This document shows positions 42,063 through 53,385 of a stretch of DNA of 64,000 bases, one piece after another. This DNA is from Cynocephalus volans (Eukaryota; Chordata; Mammalia; Dermoptera; Cynocephalidae): NCBI RefSeq assembly GCF_027409185.1, contig NC_084462.1, positions 86,848,179 to 86,912,178 on the forward strand, read 5' to 3'. A program made the translations under genes and the position numbers. Numbering within the stretch: the first letter of the stretch is position 1; every line of letters begins with the position of its first letter. The notes beneath the pieces are model-generated. The model ran no database searches and was not told the origin of the DNA. It saw only the letters and a list, made by a program, of their open reading frames with translations.

Positions 42063-44179
42063 GTGAAATAGCCATTCACTGATCCTGAGACTCACTCTGC
42101 CATTGACCTAATCTCTCAGCTTCACTATCCTTTGTCATGTTCCTGACTCACTCATACATATGTTTGCAGTTGTGAGAGACTCTGGATGGAATGAAGGTAA
42201 GGGATGGCTATTGAGTACATTGTATTGCTTGCCTTAAAGAAAACAGACATTTTACCCTTCTCTGTCACTTAGACTGAAAGCAATTGTGTTAAATGAACAC
42301 TAAATCTAGCAACATGTCAAGTTTCTGATCAAATGAGCTGTGGAGCGCAGAGAAAACTATAAGGTATGCATTAGTTTACATTCTTCAGTCTAAGGTTTCC
42401 CAAATGCTCCTTAAGTTAGTATCTTCCCTCTGCCATACCAGGTCCTGCTGCTGGCCTCTGCGCCACTAAGAATTAGGAATAGGGGACCATTCCAGTTCTT
42501 CTCCCTTTGCAGTGGTGAAGGTATGGGGGTTGGAGGAAAGGATATAAAGGGTACAAACAGGGGTTCCTTTCTGTAGGGTTCAGCTTTGAAGGACCTGCTA
42601 AAATACTGAGGGGATGTGTTCTCTTGTGGATCTACACAAGGTACTAGCCATGCAAAGTGTGTTCAGCTTGCATGAAGTCAAGGTCACTCTTGACTTCATT
42701 ACCTAGAGTGGTGGTCAGGTTGGCCCTAAGTGAGCTATTCCAAACCCTTAGAATTATTAGTCTGAATCATATGGATTTCTGTAGAGAGTATGCGCCAGAC
42801 GCTTGACCTCTAGCTGTTGGAAGGCTCCCTTCTCTGCTTCGTGCAGAGATGGCAGAATAGCAGGTACACCAGAGTCATACTTCCCGGGCATCTGAGGTCA
42901 GGTGGAGGATGAGGTGGAGATGCGCAGCCACACCTGCTCACCCGTGTCCAGGAGGTCATGCAGGATGCTGATCAGTAGCACACCAGTATGGCGGGGCTAA
43001 AGGAGTTAGTGACTCTGCCCAAGGTATGGGGCTCCATGAAATCATTGCTATCTGAGCCTTTTGTGACTGTTCCCATGTGACAGGAATTGAGATCCCTCTC
43101 TCATTAAGGGTATTGGGCTTGGAGTATGAGTTGTTTCTGATCCACAGTTACTATCAGTGAAGATAATGGGCAACTCCTTTAGAATTGGAGTTGTGGTGAG
43201 TCACATAAACTGGGTCTCTAAGCCAAGGGATCCAAGAGAAGAACCAGAGCTTCAGAGCTGAAAGGGCAAGGAAAATCAGAGAAGTGATGAAACAGATAGT
43301 AGGAAGGAGGCCAGTCTGGAAGAATTTCTGAACTGGTATGCAGGCATCTACAGTGGCTTTTTATACAGTTCTTTTTCTGGTTTGCCTGGTTGTGTCAGGT
43401 CCATTAAAGGAACTGAATGTACTGGCCAAGGATGTATGGAAATGAGCAGTAATCTTCAAGTGTCACCACAGAACTCATAGCAGACCTTAGCTCTCCACTC
43501 CTTTATGAACAAGGTGAGAGGACTCCACGGGGCAGAAGAATTTCTATTTTAAGTTCTCATCTATGGATTCTAAGAGGGTCTAGGTTCCTAAATTTCAGAT
43601 TCCATGAAGGAGCCTATTCTCTAGGTTGATATCAGGGGCTTGGATGTAAGGACTCCAAGAGAAGATGTCCCTAGAGGTCAACCCAGCCATAGACAGTGGG
43701 AAGCAGCTTCTACCTAGTTGTATCAGCTCCGATTTGATCATGAACTATAACAGGGGACTGAAGAGTCTATGTCCAGATACATACAGTCTCCAACGGACCA
43801 AGGTGAGAGTCAGTTCTTGTTCCTTGCCCTGGTTCCATGTTAGGTTGCCTTGAAGGGGTTTCCTAAGCCTTCCCCAAAGAAAACTGATGACCTAGAGACT
43901 GATAAAACTCTGACCCAGTAGAACTAGAGCACTGCCAAAGGTGGGCTTTCAAGTGCCTGATAATGACAGGTTAGGAGCCCCTCTTCATTACGGCCTGGGG
44001 GCTTCCTTGCTGCATGTGGCTTTAATCCATTTACCTGACTCATGGGTCTGGGAAAAAGATGTGGAATATCTGAAAATCTTGCCTAGAGAGTTGAGCAGCT
44101 TGGAGAGCAAGGGGGTGACAGGAACTTTTGGGAGATTCTTAGGTTTTCTACTTCACTCTGAGAAAAAGACAAGTTTTTA
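42063..44179. other. Intergenic stretch without recognised features
   Basis: About 2.1 kb of mixed composition with no assigned repeat and no gene. A 28-bp inverted repeat (42672-42699) is the only clear structure. A short minus-strand open frame at about 42900-43000 is discussed among the rejected items. Confidence 0.5.
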
Positions 44180-45085
44180 AATGACCTATATGTCTCTACA
44201 CTTTTTGGTTCCCTATTATATCTCTGATTCCATCTTTTATTACTATCTCCCTTACTCTCTCTAACCCAGCCAAGTTAGATTCCTTGCTTTTCCTCAAATA
44301 CAGTAGGCCCACTTCCACCTGAGGGCCTTGGCACTTGTTTTCTGTTTTTGACAGATATTCCTCCAGATATTTCCAGGACTCAATCCCTTACATATGTTAT
44401 ATCTTTGCTAAAAAGTCATGTTCTTAAGAAGGCCTACTATCACAGGTTGGGTTCTCTGGAAGCAAACTCTAAAGTAAAGGTTAGCATCAGGAAGTTTCTT
44501 AGGAAGTGCTCTCGAATCAACATATATGGAAGGGAAAGAATGGGAAGAAAGCAGGATTTGGCAGAGGGAAAAAATTAAGCTTCAGAGTTGTCTCAATGGA
44601 AGGCTTAGCCAACCCTACAAGGAGTTCTAAAGATGAGAGGACTCTTCAGAGCTGTCCTGAGCTGGGGCGAGAGGGCTAGGCTTTTATACATCAGTCATTG
44701 AGTAGAGAGCTTCCCAGGGAGGAGTCATGACCTTGGGTGAGGTGGCTCTTTTCAGCAGCTGGAAAAATAAGTCCTTGGGTCCTGAAGGGGTTCTGAGGAG
44801 TGCATCCCAACATTCACCACACATACCCTGACCCCCTGTTTAAAGTTGTAACCCCTCCCCTTCCAACCCCATCCACCTCCACTGCTTGCTCATTCTCCAT
44901 TGCATGTATGACCTTCTAACATTCTGCACAATTCACTTATTGATTTTATTTGTTCTCTCTCTCCTACAACTAGAATGTGAGATTTATGTGAACTGGGATT
45001 TTTGTCTATATACTTTTTTTTCATTGCTGTATTCCCAACATCTAGAATAGTATCTAACATATACTAAGTGCTCAATAAATATTGA
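44180..45085 (+). mobile_element. L2 split by a ~390-bp unclassified insertion
   Basis: L2 text runs from about 44180 to 44436 (CTCAAATACAGTAGGCCCAC, TTCTTAAGAAGGCCTACTA). It resumes at about 44826 (CCTGACCCCCTGTTTAAAGT ... ACTAAGTGCTCAATAAATAT). The intervening 44437-44825 (starting CACAGGTTGGGTTCTCTGGA) is a different, unnamed interspersed element. Confidence 0.65.
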
Positions 45086-45119
45086 TACCTGGAGCTTGCT
45101 TTAAAATACCCCAGAAAAA

Positions 45120-45262
45120 AAAATAGATAAATAGAAAAAAAATAAGATTGGCCATTAGTAGATCATTACTAAATCTGGGTAATGAGTACACAGGGGCTCA
45201 ATATACTATCCTCTCATTTTATACATGTTTGAAATTTTTCATAATAAAAATCTTTTTTTTTT
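45120..45262 (+). mobile_element. L1-type 3'-end fragment
   Basis: ATCTGGGTAATGAGTACACA, CTATCCTCTCATTTTATACA and GTTTGAAATTTTTCATAATA followed by an A/T-rich tail resemble the terminal 140 bp of an old L1-type repeat. Confidence 0.5.
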
Positions 45263-45734
45263 AAAGGTTTTAAAAAAAATTTACTGCTCACTGGTGGAGA
45301 GATAGTATGAGAGACTATTTTTTTTCCCTCTTCTTTCTCCCAAAGGTATTCTGAAAATACAATTAAACATCTTCCTTGGTGGAAGAGAAAATCATTAGCT
45401 TCGTGCTGGTGCTCCAAAGCCCATCCTCCAGCCCTACTTGTGGGTGTGCTGCTGCCACAGTGACCCAAAGTGACTTAGCGCCAACTCCTCTGCAGGATTA
45501 ATGGTGCAGTTTACAAACATTGAGGAATTAGGCCAGCATTTCTTGCCAGACACTGCATAGGTATAATTAGACAGATCTAATGCATTCCGAGAAACTGAGT
45601 GATTACTGGTTCTCCGCTCCCATAAAGGCATGGAGCAGTGGATATGAGAAGCCTGCGTCAGAGTGCTTACCTCTCCCCCAAATGGAGGGTGGGTTGACTC
45701 ATGGGGGTGAGGTGAGGGTTGGTGAGGAGAAACC

Positions 45735-46145
45735 CGCAGTTCTTTCTTCTCCGTTGCTCCTGTGGCCTCTCTGACCTCCTCTCCTTGCACTCTCTCCAGA
45801 CCCCTGAGCTCCAGCCACACTGGCCTCTGCTGCACCTGACATGGCCAGATATACCCTCTTGGAGCCTTTACAGTGACCTCCTCTGCCTGGAAGAGTCTTC
45901 ACATGGCTCATTCCTCACCTCCTCCAAGCCTTAGCTTAAATGTCACTTCTCAGTGATGGATTATTTAAAATTGTGCCCCATTCTTCCACCCCTGTACTTC
46001 CAACCCCACTACCTTGCTCTACTTTTTCATATTCTTTGCCACTTGTCTCTTTCAAATGAACTATATAATTTATTTAGCTATCCTGAGTGCCTATAATAGT
46101 GGCTGGCACGTAAAGAGTTATTGAGAAAATTGAATGAATGAATGT
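45735..46145 (+). mobile_element. L2 3' part
   Basis: L2 features: CCTCTGCCTGGAAGAGTCTT, CTTAGCTTAAATGTCACTTC, CTGGCACGTAAAGAGTTATT and the GAATGAATGAAT tail. A further L2-like stretch with a (TTA)n run follows at about 46200-46380. Confidence 0.7.
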
Positions 46146-46779
46146 AGCTCATAGTTCTGTGTTTCTCAGTGTCTATACATTCAAGAATTTTCCAAGTCAG
46201 TCCTGGTTTTAACTAGATTACTGCAGTCTCTCTCTGCTTCCCTTCATCTTACCCTAAATCTCCATTCCTCCAATTCATAGTGGTTTTTTTCTTTATTATT
46301 ATTATTATTATTATCTTCTCCAGTTTATACTTTAAAGCAACCAGAGAGATTTTTAAAAAATGTAAGTCTGATCAAAGCTAAGGGTGGAGTTTAGGCAAAG
46401 CAACACAGGGAGGTGCAGCCCCTGTGCCTAGCCACAGCTGGGAGCCATTACCACCCAAGGCCTGAGCCTAGTGTGAAAGCTGAACAAAAGGGCTGGCTGA
46501 CAGGACCTGGAGCCTTCATTAGAGGATGCAGCCAACAGGAGACAACACAACAGGGAGGGAGTCAAAGAAATAAATCTCCTGACTCCATTCTCCTCCCTTT
46601 CTCTCATCTCCTACCAGTGGTCCCCTGAACTGAATTCAACAAGAAACCAGAAGACAAGGGAGCCATTAATGCAGTCCTTAGAAGTCAGCCTTCTTGGGCA
46701 CAGGACAAGGTGGGCAGTGCATGTCGGGGGAGGGAGAAAATTGAAGATACCCACTTCTTCTCTTCTTTCATGCTGCTCC

Positions 46780-47130
46780 AGCCCCATGATCCTTAATGTC
46801 ATTCCTAGAATATGACAAACTTTGCCCTGACTCAGGACGTTTGCACTTGCTCTTCCTTCTGCCTGGAGTGCTTCTTTACATAGCCAGCTCCTTCTAATCC
46901 TGGTAAATGTCCCCTTCTCAAAGAGGCCTTCCCTGATCAGTGTCCTCACTCAATTATCTTCTATTATAATTCCTATTTATGTCTGTCTTAGAATTTATTA
47001 GAACTTTTAACAAATTTGTTTCATGGTCCATCTCCTCTTCGAGACTATGCAAGCTCTTTGAGGGCAGGAACCTTGTCTATCTTGTATTCCAGCACTTGGA
47101 ACAGAGTCTGGCATGTAAGTAGGTATTCAA
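46780..47130 (+). mobile_element. L2 3' part
   Basis: GTTTGCACTTGCTCTTCCTT, CAAAGAGGCCTTCCCTGATC, TTGAGGGCAGGAACCTTGTC and GGTATTCAACAAATA are classic L2 3' text. Confidence 0.75.
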
Positions 47131-47164
47131 CAAATATTTTTTTTTTGAGTGAATGAACAAATAA

Positions 47165-48560
47165 ATGAATAACCAAGAAAGTTCTAAAAGAAAATGAAGG
47201 TGCACTGTCCTACCAGATATTAAATTATAAAGCTACAGTAAGTAAAACACTTTGACCTTGGCATAGAGATAGAAAAAATAGTCCAGAAATAGGTTCACTG
47301 CAATAGCTTCCTAAGTGGTTTTCTTGCAATATGATAAGAGTGGCATTTAAAATTAGTGGGGAGAGATAATTAATTCATAAAAGATGTTGGTACAATTGGG
47401 ATGCAATTTTTTAAAATAATGAATATATTTCTCACACCTTCATTGAAATAAATTGCATGTGGATCAAAGATTTAAATGTCAAAACATGAAAAAACATATG
47501 AATATCTTTATAACCTTAAGAAGAGAAATGTCATTCTAAATAATGCAGATAGAAAACATAAAGGAAAAGAATGATTAGATATCTAAAATTTATATTTAAA
47601 AAAATGGCCAAAGTAAACAAGTTTGAAAAACTGGGCAAAATACCTGCAAAATTTAATTTCCACAATATATAAAAATCTCTTACAAATCAATGATAAAATA
47701 GAACAATCTAAAAGAAAAATGGGCAAAGGACAGAGACAGAAACCCCCAAATCAGAAGGAAATCCAAAAAGCATATGGAAAAACTGCCTGAAATCACTAAT
47801 AACCAAGAAGGCAAGTAAGATGAACATACAATATCATTTTTGATGTTTAAAATTATTAACAATTAAAAGATTGACAATACTGAATGTTGACCAACGTATT
47901 AGTCACTGCTTATTGCTGCTGTAACAAAATACCACAAATTTAGTGACTTAAGATGACACAAAATTTTTATCTTATAGTTCTGTAGGTCAGAATTCCAACA
48001 TGCTTTCCTTGGGCTAAAACCAAGGTGTCAGCAAGGTTGTGTTCCTTCTGGAGGCTCCAGGAAAGAATCCATTTCCTTGCCTTTTCCAGCTCCTAGAGGC
48101 TGCCACATTCCTTGGCTCTTGGGCCCTTCCTCCAACCTAAAAGACAGCAAATTTGTTTCTTCCTCTGACTCTTCTCCAGTAGTCACATTTCCCTCTGACT
48201 ACAGCCTGGGAAAGTTCTCTGCTTTAAGGACCCACGTGATTAGATTGAACCTACTCAGATAATGTAGGATAATTTTCTCATCTCAAGGTTCTTGAGGTTA
48301 AGAATCTATAAAGTCCCTCCCTTTTGCCATGTAAAGTAACATACTCAGAGGTTCCAGATATTAAGGCAAGGACATTAATCTCTCCAGGTATTAACCTCTT
48401 ACTTGGGGTAGGATAGCATGAAGGGAAACGTCCTTATTTGTCCTACCACAACTAGGGTACGGAAAAATTGACATTTCCTTTGCTTTAACCCAGAAGTCTT
48501 ACTTTAGGAATGTACTTTAAGGTATAGTTACCCAAATCATGTTCTGCAGAACATTCTGTA
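47165..48560 (+). mobile_element. Old L1 fragment interrupted by an MLT1-like LTR
   Basis: L1-like text at about 47165-47895 (GGTGCACTGTCCTACCAGAT, AAGATTGACAATACTGAATG) appears to resume at about 48455 (AAAAATTGACATTTCCTTTG, AGAAGTCTTACTTTAGGAAT). The middle is a MaLR LTR, listed separately. Confidence 0.55.
47897..48451 (+). mobile_element. MLT1-like MaLR LTR
   Basis: GCTGCTGTAACAAAATACCA, TTATCTTATAGTTCTGTAGG, AACCAAGGTGTCAGCAAGGT, GGACCCACGTGATTAGATTG are characteristic of MLT1 LTRs. Boundaries approximate; no internal sequence. Confidence 0.65.
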
Positions 48561-49079
48561 AATGTCCTCTTAAGAAGAAAAAGTAGTCTGTAGAAGATTC
48601 ACATTACACATTAGCATGATAATGTTTATGAGAAGGTCTACAATTAAGAAACAAAAACAAAAATCTTTTTTAATGTTTCCCAAACTTCCTTAGCTATGGA
48701 ATCTATTTCTTGCATAATATCTGTTAATATTCAATTACTAAAAGTCATAATACAATTGTAACTTCACATTTATGTATATATGAATATAATATATATATGC
48801 ATACAACTATAACATGGGGTTGTGTTCATATTTTTTCTCTACCATTAGCTCAGTTTTGTAAAAGAACACACACACACACAAAATTGGCAAATAATAAATA
48901 CAAGTGCCCAAAGTCTTATGAAAAATATAGCACCTTTTGAGTAATAAGAGGAGTGCAATGTTACAAAAGAAGACATCATTAGTTTTCTTTCAAATTTAGG
49001 AAAGGCTTTTAAAAAGATAAATGCTAGAGTTGGCAAAGATAGGAGAACATGTACTTAATTAAGTATATACTTCTGGTGA

Positions 49080-49660
49080 GAGATCAATTGGCATAAGTTT
49101 TTTGGAAAGAAGGTGGGTTATATAAACCAAAAACCTGAAAAATATATATGCCAGATGCTTGAGATGAAAGGATATATACCCCTTGGTTTAGCAATTTCAC
49201 TTCTAAAGTAATTGGAGAATACTATATAGTGGTAGAAAAGAATGAGCTAATGCCACATGCAACAGCAGGAATACACTCCACTGACAGAACGATGAGTGAA
49301 AGAAGCCAGATATAAAAGAATACATATGAGTACTGTATGGTTCTGTTAATACGAAGTTCAAGTACCTATGATGATAGAAGTCAGATTGGTAATTACTCTG
49401 GGTCTGGAGGTAAGTATTGATAGGGAAGGGACATGATGTGACTTCTAGGGTGTTGGAAATAGTATACGAGGAGTCTTCAAAAAGTTCATGGAAAGATTTG
49501 AATTATCTTTTAATTCTATTTTTCCATAAGCTTTTAAAAGTACCGTTGTATGTTTAATCTGGGTGTGGTTACATGGTGTGCACATATTAAAAAATTCCTC
49601 AAACTATAATTAATATGTACATCTTTTATTGTGTATGTATTATACCTGAATTTAAACAAA
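49080..49660 (+). mobile_element. L1 3'-end fragment (hosts MITE copy 3)
   Basis: GCAACAGCAGGAATACACTC, GAACGATGAGTGAAAGAAGC, TCTGGGTGTGGTTACATGGT and TTGTGTATGTATTATACCTG are diverged L1 3' text, interrupted at a TA by the 86-bp MITE (49465-49550). Confidence 0.65.
49465..49550. mobile_element. TA-flanked inverted-repeat MITE, copy 3 (inside L1)
   Basis: 86 bp, TA at both ends, arms TACGAGGAGTCTTCAAAAAG and the diverged complement ending CCGTTGTA. It interrupts an L1 3'-end fragment whose text (GGTGTTGGAAAT..., then ATCTGGGTGTGGTTACATGG) continues on either side, so the MITE inserted after that L1. Confidence 0.75.
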
Positions 49661-49899
49661 AACTAGCATATATTAGAAAAGGACACAGGAGCCTGATTGA
49701 AGTGATTCCCAATTACCAAATTTAGGGCAATTTTAGTGTTAAAATAAATAATAACTATACTGACTTAGGATGGCTGAGAGTAACACATTGGAAAAATAAA
49801 AATTCATAAATCCACAATGCATACTTAAAAAAGAAGGGAGGGGAGAAGAAATTCTTCTTTAGGCTAACAAATGAGGAAAAAATACTAGAATTAGAAAAT

Positions 49900-50009
49900 C
49901 AAAGGCTGGCCAGTTAGCTCTGTTGGTTAGAGCGAAGTGTTGTAACACCAAGGTCAAGGGTTTGGATCCCCATAGTGGCCAGCCCCCCAAACAAAACAAA
50001 ACCAAAAAT
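49900..50009 (+). mobile_element. Monomeric tRNA-Ile-derived SINE (CYN-like)
   Basis: One tRNA-Ile-like unit: GGCCAGTTAGCTCTGTTGGT (A box) and AAGGGTTTGGATCCCCATAG (B box), with CCAAGG in between, closing GGCCAGCC and an A-rich tail. Flanked by a perfect 12-bp duplication GAATTAGAAAAT (49888-49899 and 50010-50021). It is a SINE, not a tRNA gene: the arms are degraded and it is retroposed. Confidence 0.88.
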
Positions 50010-50734
50010 GAATTAGAAAATAACAACTTTGCAACCTTATATTGCAAGAATTATTAATAAATGTTTAAATCACTAGGTGAAAAATTGTTTGGGAACAAAA
50101 TACTAGCAGGGCTCTAAAATATCACTCCACATTACTTGCTAATTGCAAAGAGGAAATGTACCTCTACAATGGAGTGACTTGGCAGTCACCAGTTTAATTT
50201 GGTGATCAAACTCAGCATCACTCATTCTGGGATAACTCGACATTATGTGCCTTTTGATGTGATGCAAAATTAAGTTACACAAGCATCTCTATCAAGTATT
50301 CATACTATTTCTACAGATGTTCATTTCTTTAATTTGGAGTAGGACCTGAGCATTGGCATTGGAAGTCTTTAAAAGCTCTCCAGGTGACTCTAGAGAGAGA
50401 ACCACTAATTTAAACATTTGAAAGGTAAATATTTAGTCCCTCTATGAATTATTTTAGAATTGCATATAATAAGATGAGCTAAGGAAAAAACAAGTGCAAT
50501 GGAAAACTACCTTCCTGATTTTGGTAGCCTCTCAGCCAAGTCATCTTTTCCAAAGATCCTTTCCCTTCTGTTTTGCATTATCATAAACTTTTAAATGAAT
50601 ATGTGTCTTTAAGTCATGTCATAGTAAGAAACTTCAAGTCCAATGGGACAAGAAGTTTCTACAGATCAAAGACAGTTGAGTGTTACTTAAGGATTTTTGG
50701 CATAATATTTTAATTTTAAAAATGTGTGTGTTTG

Positions 50735-50950
50735 GAAAATAGAATGGTGGTTGTTAGAGGCTGGGGGAAGGGGAGCTATTGTTTAGTGGGTATAGAGTTT
50801 CAGTTTTATAAGATGAAAAGAGTTATGGAGATGGATGGTGGTTATGGTTGCACAACATTATGAATGTATTTAATACCACTGAACTGTACACTTAAAAATG
50901 TTTAAGATGGTAAATTTTATGTTATGTGTGCACAATTTAAAAAATAATTA
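50735..50950 (+). mobile_element. L1 3'-end fragment
   Basis: AATAGAATGGTGGTTGTTAG, GTATAGAGTTTCAGTTTTAT, ACCACTGAACTGTACACTTA match the end of older L1s. Confidence 0.75.
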
Positions 50951-51094
50951 GAAAAAATGTGCGTATGTGTCCTCTCACTGCCCAATATGAACAGTATCAG
51001 AAAGAAGATTTTCACTATTTAAGTAACTTTTGACCTGACAGATTACTTGCTCATCATGCGGAAATGAATGGGAGGATACAATTTTACAATGCAG

Positions 51095-51415
51095 GAGTCA
51101 GGCTGTCACCACATATGGTATGATTCTATTTACACGAAATGTCCAGAATAGAGAAATTTTATAGAGACAGAAAGTAGATTAGTGGTTGCCCAGAGTTGGG
51201 GGTTGGGGGGTGGGTGGTGAAGGTGGGAATTGGAGGTGGGAGAATGCCTGCTAGTGAGCATAGGTTTTCTTTTTGGAGTGGTGAAAATGTTCTAAAAGTG
51301 ATTATGGTGATGGTTACACAACTCTGTGAATATACTAAAAACCACTGGTTTATATGTTTTAAATAGGCGAATTGTATGGTATACGAATTATATTTCGATA
51401 AAGCTGTTGTAAAAA
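51095..51415 (+). mobile_element. L1 3'-end fragment
   Basis: ATAGAGACAGAAAGTAGATT, AGTGGTTGCCCAGAGTTGGG, GTGATGGTTACACAACTCTG, ATACGAATTATATTTCGATA belong to the terminal part of an old L1. Confidence 0.75.
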
Positions 51416-51605
51416 GCAGAATCAGACTGGTCACTATGTAAATGTAGGGACCAATCTTAACATCACAAATAGTGGGACAACCTGCTATGATACAATGTGA
51501 AATTCTATGTCTCCCTGAGGAAGCAATGAGACAACTCCAGAAGGTGGAAAATTCTACCAGACTGTCACCGTATGACCAACTCCATCGGGTTTTTTGTTTA
51601 ACCAT

Positions 51606-52068
51606 TGCTTAAGCTTTCTTGAAGATGGAGCAGAGCCAAAATTTGCAAGTCATGCAGCCTGGGCATGTGCAATGGAAAAAGCTTGACCTCCAAATAACAC
51701 CTGGAACCAACATTTCTCCCCATGGAACCAAAGAGGCCGGGACTTGACCAGAACCTGAAACGCCAGAGTCCTATGAGAAGTGAGGGATCCCTTGTCTAGG
51801 CAGTTCCGGTGCTGAAACCTACCATTCCATACCTTACCCTAAATGGCCAGACTTAAAGCCCACCCAATCAAAACCTGCCCCACCAGTACTCCCACACACC
51901 AGCCTGTCTCCCTAACCCATAACAGTTTGACCTAATCCTGGATCAGGGAGATAGATTTGAGCGTACCTTCTGTCTCCTCACTGATCGGCCACAAAATAAA
52001 GTTCTTTCTTGTCACTAAAGCTGGTGTTATGGAGTCGGGCTTTCTGTGTGCATCAAGCAGCAAGACTA
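51606..52068 (+). mobile_element. ERV LTR-like block, sense
   Basis: The end reads like LTR U3/R/U5: ATCGGCCACAAAATAAAGTT (poly(A) signal), TCTTTCTTGTCACTAAAGCT, GAGTCGGGCTTTCTGTGTGC. The start is uncertain (it could be as early as 51430) and no target duplication was found. No viral coding sequence nearby. Confidence 0.45.
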
Positions 52069-52214
52069 TTGCTTGATAAGAAGACTACTAGTAGAAGAGT
52101 TCTAGCCTCTTCAACCAAGTCATTGTCATGGGAGAATAAGTGTGAACTGAAACTGTTTTAGATTTCACAAGACTTGAGATGTAACAAATGCAATGTGTGG
52201 TCCTCGACTGAATG

Positions 52215-52990
52215 CTGTTTTAAACAAACTGATGCTGGTGGAAGGGTCTGGGGGCCAGATAGCAGGCCTCAAACCACCCCATCCTCTTACCAGTTTCTTG
52301 ACTCTGCCACAGGAAAGAATTCAAGAATAGAGTCATGGTAGAAAGTGAGAACAGGTTAAATACAATGAATACGAGATACAGGTTCCACAGAGAGAGTGCA
52401 GCATATCTCCAGAGACTGAGCAGGGCCACACCAAGTTTACCACAGAAGAAAGAAATAGATAAAGTTCAGTACAGAGTTCAGGCTGGCTTAAGAGAGTGAG
52501 CACCTACCTGCTAAAAGTAAGTTTAACACAAAAGTAAAACATAAATACCTCAGCTGGCAAAGTGCAGGTTGGCCCCAGGAGAGTAAGCAGCAACAACCCC
52601 GCCTTCTGCTGGGATTTGGCTTTTATAGTTTCTCTATCTAATGAATATTCAATTAAGGGGGTGGTTCCCAGTTATGTAACATAGTCTTGTACATGCTCAG
52701 TTGGTCTCTTTTCTCAGCATGTTCTTTAGTCAAATCCTATCACGTGCACCAGATATGTTGAAGAATATTCTGCGCTCTCTACCAGGGTTATATAACTCTT
52801 TCTTACTGAGCATGCCCATACACTGGATTTGCATAAGCCAGCCCCCTGAGGTCTCAATTTCAAAAATAGGTCTAACTAGCAACAGTAACTCTCCTCTAGC
52901 CCAGAGCCTAGAAGAGGGGCCTGAGACCTCAGGGAGTGCTTGAAACCCAGAGACATGTCCTGAAACCCAAACCCAGGGAAACTGAGCACC
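52215..52990 (-). mobile_element. ERV LTR-like block, antisense
   Basis: On the minus strand: GTCTCAGGCCCCTCTTCTAG, AGAAACTATAAAAGCC (TATA) near 52620, ATTCTTTCCTGTGGCAGAGT and GGTAAGAGGATGGGGTGGTT, in the order expected for U3, R and U5. Ends are uncertain; no gag/pol/env frames seen. Confidence 0.5.
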
Positions 52991-53122
52991 TCCTATCTCA
53001 AAACCACTAGAAAAGATATTTTTGTACAATCAGAAAATTCAGATATGGAATGGGTATTTTTTTGGATATAAAGGAATTTATTGTTAATTTTGTTAGGGAT
53101 TATGGTTATATATCATTAATTT

Positions 53123-53125
<3 letters not shown>

Positions 53126-53153
<28 letters not shown>

Positions 53154-53321
53154 TTTTAAATTTTATTTTATCGATATACATTGTGGCTGATTATTGCTCC
53201 CCATCACCAAAACCTCCCTCCCTTCTCCCTCCCCCCCTCCCCCACAACAATGTCCTTTCTGTTTGCTTGTCGTATCAACTTCAAGTAATTGTGGTTGTTA
53301 TATCTTCTCCCCCCCCCCCGG

Positions 53322-53371
<50 letters not shown>

Positions 53372-53385
53372 TTATATATTAATTT
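53126..53385 (-). other. L1 3' UTR with polypurine tract and tail
   Basis: Between the ORF2 stop and the tail. On the minus strand it carries a CA repeat (53326-53367 on +), a G10-like run (53311-53320), a G-rich polypurine tract (about 53214-53243) and an AAAT-repeat tail (53127-53157). G-rich tracts are usual in L1 3' UTRs. Confidence 0.85.

Noticed and set aside
42885..43010. Short minus-strand open frame reading GVLLISILHDLL...GEQVWLRI, vaguely like a C1q-type segment
   Set aside because: It is bounded by stops on both sides within about 35 codons, has no further homologous sequence around it and no splice context; chance cannot be excluded.
49900..50009. tRNA-Ile gene
   Set aside because: A and B boxes are visible, but the arms are mutated, an A-rich tail and a target duplication are present, and several similar copies exist: it is a SINE.
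53127..53157. Possible CRISPR-like or satellite array from the regular TTTA units
   Set aside because: It is the AAAT-type tail of the minus-strand L1, bounded by the target duplication.
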